DNA from: JBBTUF01 sp038063855
Lineage (GTDB): Bacteria; Patescibacteriota; Minisyncoccia; Ryanbacterales; GWA2-47-10b
DNA: 12,516 nucleotides
Direction of reading: 5' to 3'
Assembly (NCBI GenBank): GCA_038063855.1
Contig: JBBTUF010000025.1
Location: 1 to 12,516, forward strand
Numbering within the stretch: position 1 is the stretch's first letter; the number at the start of each line of letters is the position of its first letter. Below are positions 5,420-11,790 of the stretch, piece by piece. The translations under genes were made by a program, and so were the position numbers. Below the pieces are notes generated by a model. The model was not told the origin of the DNA. It searched no databases and worked only from the letters and a program-made list of their open reading frames with translations.

Positions 5420-7185
5420 GGTTTTGTCTTTTTAAAAAAGGGCAATCGCTTTTTGAGGCAATCATTGCAATTGCGATATTTGCGATTTCAGCTTCAGCAC
5501 TCATTGTTGCAGTTTTAGGTGGTGGGAGCGGTGTAGTCTCAGCATCACTTGAGGCGCAGGGTGTGGCGTTCGCAGACGAGGGGGTCGAAGCGGTGCGATC
5601 AATTCATGATGGTGCATGGAATGAGCTTCAGTATGCGCAAAGCCAAGTTGCAGTATCAGGTGGGCAGTGGGTTCTTAATGGAAATGCCTCTCCAGAAATA
5701 AGTGGGGGATTTACGCGAACCATAATGTTTGCTTCTGTATGTCGTGATGGTTCAAATACAATTGCCCCATGTCCTGCAACATATACAGACGCTCATACGA
5801 AACAGGTCACCAGTACTGTTTCATGGGAAGCGCGCCCGGGGGCTACTAATTCCGTACAACGCGTTGCGTATTTATCGAACTGGGATTCGAAAGATTGGAT
5901 TCAAACTGATTGGTCTGGGGGTTCTGGCCAGGCGATATGGTCAAATATAGCCCGCTATGATACAGGTTCAAATATAAATAATTCAATTACTGGCGGCGTC
6001 CAACTTTCAACGAGTCTTCCTGCATGGGCGACGCATGCATCAAGCGGGCTTACAGCTCAAACAATAAACGAGGTCTCGACAGTGAGTGCGACAGATGCTT
6101 GGGCGGTTGGGAATAGTTCAAAATTTTTTCGATACAACGGATCGACATGGAGTGAAGTAATAGATCTTGGTTCGAACAATATATTTGGAATAGATATGAT
6201 CTCTGCAACCGATGGATGGGCTGTGGGGGCAACTGGAAAATTTTGGAGATGGGATGGATCAGCATGGAGTGAGTTTAATGACACTGGTAGTCAAACTTGG
6301 AATGCCGTACATATGCTTTCTGCCACTGATGGCTGGGCGGTTGGATCTGGTGGAGCAATCAGACGGTGGGACGGAAGTGCGTGGAATAATATTAGTTCCC
6401 CAGTTCCACAGGCATTAAACGATGTGTTTATGCTTTCTGCTACCGATGGCTGGGCGGTTGGCAATTCGGGGAAGATATTGAGATGGAACGGATCAGTATG
6501 GAGCGAGGCTTTTGATATTGGCAATCAAACTTGGAATGCTGTGTATATGGTTTCCGCTATTGACGGCTGGGCGGTTGGATCGGGTGGAGCAATCAGACGG
6601 TGGAACGGAAGTGTGTGGAATAATATTAGTTCACCCGTTGTGCAGGCTTTGAGTGACGTTTTTATGGTTTCCGCAAACGATGGCTGGGCGGTTGGTTTAA
6701 CTGGCGTGATAATTAAATGGAATGGATCAGCATGGTCAGTAATTTCTTCACCTATCAGTCAGACGCTCAATAGTATAGCAATGACAGATTCAAATAATGG
6801 TTGGTCGGTTGGAGATGCGGGAACTATTATTCAATATGGACCGCAGTATAGTTCTCCAGGGGTTTTAACTTCGTCGGCTTTTAATCTTACGGATAGCTCA
6901 CCCGTGCAGGTTATCGAATGGGATGAAAGTATCCCGTCGGGATGTAGTCCCGCATGCTCAATTCAATTACAAATTCAAACTGCTCCGGATGGCGATGCAA
7001 CGCCTGCCACATGTAATAGTTCTCCCGGTGCTTGGTCTGCATTGTCGAGTATTTTTACAATTTCAAAAGGCGAACGCATACCGATAAATTTCAATGGTAA
7101 TTGCTGGGTGCGCTATCAGGCAACGCTTAATGGAGACACAACTCATACGCCGATTCTAAATGAAGTTCGAATAAACTATAAATAA
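5416..7185 (+). CDS. Giant PilV/GspI-like minor pilin with inserted seven-repeat beta-propeller
   Basis: This 589-residue prepilin is several times longer than usual minor pilins. Its leader MRFCLFKKG is cleaved before QSLFEAIIAIAIF (Gln at +1, Glu14 at +5), as in PilV/GspI-type subunits. A pilin head follows (about 35-200, with Cys109 and Cys119 probably paired). Residues 217-476 hold seven repeats of exactly 39 residues, with core SATDGWAVGxxGxIxRWxGSxW and repeat Asp/Asn at 227, 266, 305, 344, 383, 422 and 461. Seven is the right number for a closed propeller of the YCF48/BNR-like kind. Residues 480-589 form a C-terminal beta-rich domain (Cys510, Cys514, Cys533, Cys563) that I recall at the end of ordinary Patescibacteria PilV-like proteins, so the propeller looks inserted. 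A role as exposed tip adhesin or sensor is inferred. ATGA overlap upstream; 1-base gap downstream. Confidence 0.88.
   Translation: MRFCLFKKGQSLFEAIIAIAIFAISASALIVAVLGGGSGVVSASLEAQGVAFADEGVEAVRSIHDGAWNELQYAQSQVAVSGGQWVLNGNASPEISGGFTRTIMFASVCRDGSNTIAPCPATYTDAHTKQVTSTVSWEARPGATNSVQRVAYLSNWDSKDWIQTDWSGGSGQAIWSNIARYDTGSNINNSITGGVQLSTSLPAWATHASSGLTAQTINEVSTVSATDAWAVGNSSKFFRYNGSTWSEVIDLGSNNIFGIDMISATDGWAVGATGKFWRWDGSAWSEFNDTGSQTWNAVHMLSATDGWAVGSGGAIRRWDGSAWNNISSPVPQALNDVFMLSATDGWAVGNSGKILRWNGSVWSEAFDIGNQTWNAVYMVSAIDGWAVGSGGAIRRWNGSVWNNISSPVVQALSDVFMVSANDGWAVGLTGVIIKWNGSAWSVISSPISQTLNSIAMTDSNNGWSVGDAGTIIQYGPQYSSPGVLTSSAFNLTDSSPVQVIEWDESIPSGCSPACSIQLQIQTAPDGDATPATCNSSPGAWSALSSIFTISKGERIPINFNGNCWVRYQATLNGDTTHTPILNEVRINYK
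6064..6843 (+). repeat. 117-bp in-frame tandem repeat array (6 full + 1 partial unit)
   Basis: The GAT/GAC/AAT codon before the conserved GGNTGG occurs at 6094, 6211, 6328, 6445, 6562, 6679 and 6796, a strict 117-base spacing with no indels. The units encode the propeller blades of the large minor pilin. Units 3 and 5 are far more alike at the DNA level than neighbours: 6352-6404 and 6586-6638 differ at about 3 of 53 bases. This points to recent duplication of a two-blade (234-bp) block. It is a protein-coding repeat, not a CRISPR. Confidence 0.95.
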
Positions 7186-7186
7186 T

Positions 7187-7705
7187 ATGCGAAATAAAAT
7201 TGCACATGGATTTACACTAGTTGAACTAATAATCTACATCGGTATTTTTAGTTTGATTGTCGTAGGTCTTATGTCGTTTGCATTATCGATGACAATTGCT
7301 CGTACGAAAACATATGTTGGGCAAGAAGTTACCGCGAATGCGCGTGTAGCGCTTGATATAATTACTCAAAAAATTCATGCGGCACAAGGTGTAAATGTTG
7401 TAGGCTCGACATTTAAGACTGATCCTGGCGTGCTTTCGCTCGAGATGGCAGATGTTAGTAAAAATCCCACCATAATAAATCTCAATGCGAACGATGGTCG
7501 TTTGCAAATCAAAGAGGGTGCGGCAAGTGAGGTGTTCTTGACAAGTAGAGAAGTTCAAGTGAAAAATTTAATCTTTAGAAATCTAACACAAAATGGAGAG
7601 CGTGAAAATATTTGGATTACTTTGACTGTTCAGTACGGCGATTCTAATACAGGAGATTACTCATATTCGTGGACGGGTAGTACAACCGTAAGTGTACGCC
7701 AATGA
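7187..7705 (+). CDS. PulJ/GspJ-like minor prepilin
   Basis: This 172-residue protein has leader MRNKIAHG, cleaved before FTLVELIIYIGIFSLIVVGL (Phe +1, Glu13 at +5), an unmistakable prepilin N-terminus. The following helix with ANARVALDIITQKIHAAQGV and the beta-rich tail fit PulJ/GspJ or ComGF-type minor pilins (prepilin-type methylation/cleavage domain proteins). The C-terminus ends in a strand-like SYSWTGSTTVSVRQ. There are no cysteines. It begins 1 base after the giant pilin stop and its stop overlaps the next start (ATGA), so translational coupling is likely. It probably forms part of the tip complex with its two neighbours. Assignment to the J-type subunit rests partly on gene order. Confidence 0.85.
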   Translation: MRNKIAHGFTLVELIIYIGIFSLIVVGLMSFALSMTIARTKTYVGQEVTANARVALDIITQKIHAAQGVNVVGSTFKTDPGVLSLEMADVSKNPTIINLNANDGRLQIKEGAASEVFLTSREVQVKNLIFRNLTQNGERENIWITLTVQYGDSNTGDYSYSWTGSTTVSVRQ

Positions 7706-8112
7706 AAAAACAAATCTTAAAAAAACAAAAAAATGGGATTGCAATGCTTTTGGTCGTTGTGGTGATAAGTGCGGCGGCACTCATTATGACGCTTGGATCG
7801 GCGATGCTCGGAATTGGGGAAGCTGACAGCGGATATACATCGGCACGCGGAGGAGAGGCGTTTTCAATAGCCGACGGGTGCATGGAAGAGGCTCTTGAGC
7901 ATTTGCGAATTGATAATGCATATGTTGGCGGGCGGCTTACGACAGTCAACGGATCATGTACAATAACTATTAGTGGGGGAGGTGCGAGTCGTACGATTAT
8001 AGCGTTTGGTTCGACGGCTGATTCATATAACAAAAAACTCCAAGCGACAGTGACCCTAACATCCGCTAATCGCAGTCTTGTTGTTAATTCTTGGCAGGAG
8101 CTCACGAACTAA
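7702..8112 (+). CDS. PilX/GspK-like minor prepilin lacking Glu+5
   Basis: This 136-residue protein has a basic leader MKKQILKKQKNG, followed by IAMLLVVVVISAAALIMTL. The cleavage glycine is Gly12 and mature position 5 is Leu, not Glu. In type II secretion, GspK, the tip-most pseudopilin, likewise lacks Glu5, while GspH/I/J have it; the same pattern holds across the four genes here. The head contains a short helix (GCMEEALEHLR) and beta strands ending VNSWQEL. The pair Cys in DGCMEEAL and GSCTITI may form a disulphide. Unlike GspK it has no large inserted alpha domain. Start overlaps the previous stop (ATGA); pilM begins 6 bases after its stop. Confidence 0.82.
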   Translation: MKKQILKKQKNGIAMLLVVVVISAAALIMTLGSAMLGIGEADSGYTSARGGEAFSIADGCMEEALEHLRIDNAYVGGRLTTVNGSCTITISGGGASRTIIAFGSTADSYNKKLQATVTLTSANRSLVVNSWQELTN

Positions 8113-8118
8113 TATTGT

Positions 8119-9210
8119 ATGTTTAATTTTTTTCACGAATCATCAATCGGTATTGATATTGCAGATCACAGTATTGAGGTTGTTGAGCTTGATCGACGAG
8201 GGGCAACATTTTATGTTCATAAAATTGGGCGTGTTGAAATGCGCTCGGGAGTTGTGGAGCGTGGCACGATTAAAGATGAAGCAGAGCTCATACGAATGGT
8301 AAAAAAAGTTTTTGAAGTAGCCGGAATTGTACCTACGGCCGCTCGGGCCGTTATATACGGGTTGCCAGAAAGTAAAGTATATCTCCATTTTGTGACATTC
8401 CAAAAACATACCGTACGTGACTTAAAATCGCTTGTTGCGGATGAGGTTAGTCGTGTGATACCGATTGATTTACAAGATCTTTCGTATGAATATCGTATTA
8501 CGCAGGAGACTAAAGATACAGCGAGTGTTGTTATTGTTGCGGTGTCGAAAACGGTGATTAGCCAGTGGCAGAAATTCTTTTTGTCATGTGACATCTCGTT
8601 AGCTCTTATTGATGTAGAAACATTTGCCATAGCGCGTGGGCTTTTTGGCGCCAGCTCGTCAAAGGGTGCGTCGGTTGTAGTCCTTGACCTTGGAGCAGTC
8701 ACATCAACTATTTCGGTATTTGGTGAGCTTGGAATTGTGTATTCGCATTCAGTGCCAGTAGGAGGAGAATATTTAACTGATGCGATCGCAAGAGATCTTG
8801 AAGTGAGTGTTAAGGAGGCCGAAGAACGGAAGCGGGCAGGTGGATTAATGCATAAAAATACAAAATCTATATCCAGTATAATAAAGGCGCTTGAGCCAAT
8901 CGTCTCCGAATGCAAATCAATTGCGAACCATATGACAGGCGCGCCAGTAAGCGAATTTGTATGTGTGGGTGGGTCTGCGCGTATGCCGGGTTTTATTGAG
9001 TACATGAAATCAAATCTCGATATTCCTGTTCGAATTGGAAGCCCAATATTTGTTGAAACTTTTCCAAAGACTATTGATGTTAAATCGGACAGTCTTTTGT
9101 ATATAGAAGCTATTGGCCTTGCGCTACGACATTTTCAGAACAATGATCCCTCTTTCGATGGACAATATCAAGGCCATTCCTTTGCAAAGATGTTCCCATG
9201 GCGCTCATAA
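8119..9210 (+). CDS. pilM: Type IV pilus assembly protein PilM (actin-like ATPase)
   Basis: PilM is a cytoplasmic FtsA/actin-like protein that normally binds the N-terminal tail of PilN and links the membrane complex to PilB/PilC. The 363 residues show the actin fold motifs: phosphate 1 (IGIDIADHSIEVVEL, 10-24), phosphate 2 (VVLDLGAVTSTISVF, 187-201) and adenosine motif (CVGGSARMPGF, 282-292). An SHS2/1C-like insert and the PilM-typical VPVGGEYLTDAIA follow phosphate 2. Length is typical. It is the last gene of the pilB operon, but pilN and pilO, which nearly always follow pilM, are absent. The AGGAG at 8096-8100 is 18 bases upstream, too far to be an efficient Shine-Dalgarno. Confidence 0.95.
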   Translation: MFNFFHESSIGIDIADHSIEVVELDRRGATFYVHKIGRVEMRSGVVERGTIKDEAELIRMVKKVFEVAGIVPTAARAVIYGLPESKVYLHFVTFQKHTVRDLKSLVADEVSRVIPIDLQDLSYEYRITQETKDTASVVIVAVSKTVISQWQKFFLSCDISLALIDVETFAIARGLFGASSSKGASVVVLDLGAVTSTISVFGELGIVYSHSVPVGGEYLTDAIARDLEVSVKEAEERKRAGGLMHKNTKSISSIIKALEPIVSECKSIANHMTGAPVSEFVCVGGSARMPGFIEYMKSNLDIPVRIGSPIFVETFPKTIDVKSDSLLYIEAIGLALRHFQNNDPSFDGQYQGHSFAKMFPWRS

Positions 9211-9216
9211 AGTGGT

Positions 9217-9225
9217 TGTGGATAA
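9217..9225 (-). promoter_or_regulatory. Perfect DnaA box in the pilin promoter region
   Basis: TGTGGATAA on the + strand is the exact complement of the DnaA box TTATCCACA, and the flanks extend it to TTGTGGATAAC (9216-9226). It is the only exact 9-mer I found in the window and lies between pilM and the putative major pilin gene. It occupies roughly the -35 region of the extended -10 promoter at 9243-9251. Binding by DnaA is inferred. Confidence 0.5.
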
Positions 9226-9242
9226 CTCTTTGTAGTCCAAAG

Positions 9243-9251
9243 TGATATAAT
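9243..9251 (+). promoter_or_regulatory. Extended -10 promoter of the class III pilin gene
   Basis: TGATATAAT combines a consensus TATAAT (9246-9251) with a TG one base upstream, the extended -10 configuration that can work without a -35 box. No good -35 hexamer lies at the right distance. Transcription would start near 9258, giving a leader of about 25 bases before the ATG at 9283. A 5-bp stem, CTTTG-TAGTC-CAAAG (9228-9242), lies just upstream. Confidence 0.55.
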
Positions 9252-9282
9252 AAAAGGCAAGTTATTATTAACTCTAAAAAAT

Positions 9283-9801
9283 ATGTCACAAAAATATTCT
9301 AGACGGGGCGGCTTTACATTAATCGAGCTTTTGATTGTAATCGCTATCATTGCGATTTTGGCGGGTGTTGTGTTTGTCGCACTTGACCCATTGACTCGTT
9401 TTCGTGATGCGCGCGATTCACGCCGATTTGCCGATGTAAGCGCAGTTTTGAGTGCTATTCGTGTAGCTCAGGTAGATAAGGGTGGCAGATATACATATGG
9501 TGTACGCGCCTTGGCATCAGTTGCGACAGGGACGCCGTACATGATAACAAATGGGACAACATCTCCATCGACACTATGTAACGCAACTTGTAAGGGCGTT
9601 GTAATGAATTTATCGAAATGCGCAGATATTTCACAATTGCAGAGTCGGGGGTATCTGGGCGCTGTACCATTAAGTCCTAATGGTGAAGGTTCATGGTCTA
9701 GTAATGCAAGTGGTTATTATCTCCAGCTAAACGCAAACAACTCTGTAACGGTTGGCGCATGTGAAGCAGAAAACCAGACTTCGATTTCTATCACTCGATA
9801 A
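9283..9801 (+). CDS. Class III prepilin, candidate major pilin
   Basis: This 172-residue protein has leader MSQKYSRRGG, cleaved before FTLIELLIVIAIIAILAGVVF (Phe +1, Glu15 at +5), the textbook prepilin sequence. After the helix comes ALDPLTRFRDARDSRR, then a globular head with four cysteines (CNATCKG, SKCADI, GACEAE), likely two disulphides. The size suits a pilin subunit. Having its own strong-looking promoter, separate from the minor pilins, fits the higher expression expected of a major pilin. That role is inferred, and it could also be one of several PilA paralogues. No Shine-Dalgarno precedes the ATG; the leader is A/T rich. A DnaA box lies in its promoter. Confidence 0.88.
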   Translation: MSQKYSRRGGFTLIELLIVIAIIAILAGVVFVALDPLTRFRDARDSRRFADVSAVLSAIRVAQVDKGGRYTYGVRALASVATGTPYMITNGTTSPSTLCNATCKGVVMNLSKCADISQLQSRGYLGAVPLSPNGEGSWSSNASGYYLQLNANNSVTVGACEAENQTSISITR

Positions 9802-9826
9802 TAATTTCAACTTTTTTGTTAGTAGG

Positions 9827-9832
9827 TATAGT
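9827..9832 (+). promoter_or_regulatory. Possible -10 element for the tyrS unit
   Basis: TATAGT (9827-9832) is one mismatch from TATAAT and would start transcription near 9839, only a few bases before the tyrS ATG at 9843. A second overlapping TATAGA follows at 9832-9837. No convincing -35 is present; TTTCAA at 9805-9810 is the nearest weak candidate. AGAGGGG lies one base from the ATG, too close for a normal Shine-Dalgarno. Confidence 0.3.
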
Positions 9833-9842
9833 ATAGAGGGGT

Positions 9843-11099
9843 ATGGATACTCCATGGTTTTCTCGATTTTTTGAAAGGGCGGGGGCCACTCTTGTTGATA
9901 TCTCTCAAGAAGATTTTTTGGCGCTCGTATTGCCAAAATGCAAGCAGATTATAACGCAAAATGAGCTCGAACATCTTCTCGCACAAGGCAAGAAATTAAA
10001 AGTGAAGCTCGGTGTAGACGCTACTGGCACAGAGCTTCATTTAGGACATGCGGTTCCGTTGATGTTATTGCAATTATTTTTACGACGAGGTCATGAAGTC
10101 CACTTCATTATAGGCGATTTTACCGGACAGATTGGCGATCCTTCAGGTCGTTCTGACGGGCGCACTCAGTTATCTCTGAAAGATATACAAAAAAATATTA
10201 AAACATATAAAAGCCAGATCGCGCGTCTCATAGACATCAAAAAAATTAAAGTTCACAAAAATTCGAGTTGGCTTTCGAAAATGCCACTTGGTGAATATTT
10301 AAGAATAGCTGGGGTGATAAATTTTTCGGCTATAGCTCAGCGTGATGATTTTCGAGAACGCTCAAAAACAGAAGCAGGCGTAACTTTGCGTGAGGCCGCA
10401 TACGCATCGCTTATGGCTATCGATTCGGTTCATATTGAGGCTGATATCGAGGTTGGAGGTATTGATCAGCTTCTCAATATGATGCAGGTGCGCGAAGTAA
10501 TGGAAGCGGAAGGGCTTATGCCTGAAACTGTTTTGACCACTCCGCTCATTGAGGGAACTTCGGGTGACGGGCGTAAAATGTCGAAAAGTTTTAATAATTA
10601 TATTGCGCTTATGGCATCAGCAAAAGATCAGTTTGGTCTTGTTATGTCGATTCCCGACTCATTAATGCTTTCGTATTACATAAGTTTTGCAGATATTTAT
10701 GAGCATGAAGTTAACGATTTGCGTCAGTTTATAGGCGAAAATCCATTTGAGGCAAAAAAAGAATTGGCGATGCTTATGGTTGCACTTTTACATAATAAAA
10801 AAGATGCTCAAAAAGCGCGAGCTGATTTTGAGCGAAAGTTTTCAAAGGGCGAATTTATAGAGAAAGATGAAAAGCAAGTTTTTGTGGCGTTTCCCATTAC
10901 AATTTTCGATGCTCTTGTTGTTGCTTTTGGAGGAGGGCAGTCAAAAACATCAATTCGTAGCCTTTTGGAGCAGGGAGGCGTGCGGAGGATTGGCTCAGAC
11001 GGCGAACAAGAAACAATAAAATCTTTTGCAGACAATATAAACCCCAAAGACCGTATAAAAGTTGGAAAGATGAATTTATTTAAATTTTTGCTAAAATAG
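9843..11099 (+). CDS. tyrS: Tyrosyl-tRNA synthetase (class Ic, TyrZ-type)
   Basis: The enzyme would activate tyrosine and charge tRNA-Tyr. The 418 residues are of normal length. The catalytic Rossmann fold holds the HIGH motif as HLGH (66-69), the GDFTGQIGDPSGRS stretch (91-104) typical of the TyrZ/Thermus-like branch, and a complete KMSKS (245-249). A C-terminal S4 RNA-binding domain (about 355-418) contains SIRSLLEQGGVRRIG. Compared with the YxxxQxxD tyrosine-binding motif (Bacillus Tyr169, Gln173, Asp176), this protein has Tyr187, Met191 and Asp194, so the glutamine that contacts the amino group of tyrosine is replaced. The usual GGTDQ or GGSDQ reads GGIDQ (205-209). The ATG at 9843 is the only plausible start before the conserved core. 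Identity is secure; the substitutions are unusual as far as I recall. Confidence 0.94.
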   Translation: MDTPWFSRFFERAGATLVDISQEDFLALVLPKCKQIITQNELEHLLAQGKKLKVKLGVDATGTELHLGHAVPLMLLQLFLRRGHEVHFIIGDFTGQIGDPSGRSDGRTQLSLKDIQKNIKTYKSQIARLIDIKKIKVHKNSSWLSKMPLGEYLRIAGVINFSAIAQRDDFRERSKTEAGVTLREAAYASLMAIDSVHIEADIEVGGIDQLLNMMQVREVMEAEGLMPETVLTTPLIEGTSGDGRKMSKSFNNYIALMASAKDQFGLVMSIPDSLMLSYYISFADIYEHEVNDLRQFIGENPFEAKKELAMLMVALLHNKKDAQKARADFERKFSKGEFIEKDEKQVFVAFPITIFDALVVAFGGGQSKTSIRSLLEQGGVRRIGSDGEQETIKSFADNINPKDRIKVGKMNLFKFLLK

Positions 11100-11103
11100 A
11101 GCT

Positions 11104-11787
11104 ATGCCACCGTATCCATTATTTACGTTTGTTGGTTTTTTAATCCATACAGTAGTTTTCTACGCTGTTGGTATTCGTTGTTCAAAACGTTGGAATGATA
11201 AATCATTTTTTCTTATTGGGATTGGCTCGCTGCTCAATGCAATAAATTTTAATATTATTTTAGTATTGTTTTTTCTTTTTCCAAATTTGTTGATGAAGTC
11301 ATACATCTTTCTTTTTAATGCGAGCGTTATAGTACCATTTGGAGTCTTATTTTTTGTTGGAGCACTTGTGTATTATGGAAAACGCTCGCGAGCTTTTTTG
11401 TTGCCGTATTTAGTAATAGGCGGGGTTCTTATTGGGTATTTATATTTAGGGACATTAGAGCAATTCCGCAATCTTCCATTTGAATCTAGCTATGTACATC
11501 CATCATTCCCCAAGCTCGTTGGGCAGAATCAATCGGCAGGTATCATCAGTGGGCTAGTAATGAGTTTATTCTTTTTTTACAATGCCTTTTTAAGTACACT
11601 TTTTATCAAGCGTCGGGCATTGATTTTTAGTGCGGCGTGTTTGTTATTGGGCGCTAGTAGCCTTTATTGGATTTCTTTGACGCCTACACTATATATTAGC
11701 GCGCATATAATAGGATCAATTGGATCGCTACTTATAGCATATGGAGTTTTTGCGTATGCTATTCCACCTACTGAAAAAACATATTAA
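11104..11787 (+). CDS. Seven-helix integral membrane protein, function unknown
   Basis: This 227-residue protein is not recognised. Seven hydrophobic segments are visible near residues 5-24, 35-60, 67-91, 97-117, 144-168, 171-191 and 195-219, with an exposed loop of about 25 residues between helices 4 and 5 and short charged connections (CSKRWNDK, YGKRSR, IKRRA). The layout resembles the seven-helix sensor modules found at the N-terminus of some kinases, but no signalling domain follows, and helix 7 has no lysine that would suggest a rhodopsin. It starts 4 bases after the tyrS stop and ends 3 bases before dnaG, so it probably shares their transcript; GAG two bases before the ATG is too close to be a good Shine-Dalgarno. 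Reality as a gene is supported by length and hydrophobic pattern. Confidence 0.75.
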   Translation: MPPYPLFTFVGFLIHTVVFYAVGIRCSKRWNDKSFFLIGIGSLLNAINFNIILVLFFLFPNLLMKSYIFLFNASVIVPFGVLFFVGALVYYGKRSRAFLLPYLVIGGVLIGYLYLGTLEQFRNLPFESSYVHPSFPKLVGQNQSAGIISGLVMSLFFFYNAFLSTLFIKRRALIFSAACLLLGASSLYWISLTPTLYISAHIIGSIGSLLIAYGVFAYAIPPTEKTY

Positions 11788-11790
11788 TAC

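Noticed and set aside
6064..6843. Regular repeats that might suggest a CRISPR array
   Set aside because: The period is exactly 117 bases, all units are in frame with no spacers, and the product is a beta-propeller.
5417..7705. Possible reassignment of TGA to glycine, as in some Patescibacteria
   Set aside because: TGA at 5417-5419 and 7703-7705 ends complete prepilin genes in ATGA overlaps, and no interrupted gene needs TGA read as sense.
7644..8105. Minus-strand open frame of 153 codons opposite the PilX-like gene
   Set aside because: Shadow of a real prepilin gene with a clear leader; no start signal or motif of its own.
8217..9005. Long open frame (262 codons) on the minus strand opposite pilM
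   Set aside because: It is antisense to a confidently identified pilM, its translation is low-complexity Ser/Thr/Ile-rich with no recognisable motif, and it is best explained by the codon bias of pilM.
9216..9242. Replication origin around the DnaA box
   Set aside because: Only one exact box is present, without a cluster, an AT-rich unwinding element beyond normal promoter content, or nearby dnaA/dnaN genes.
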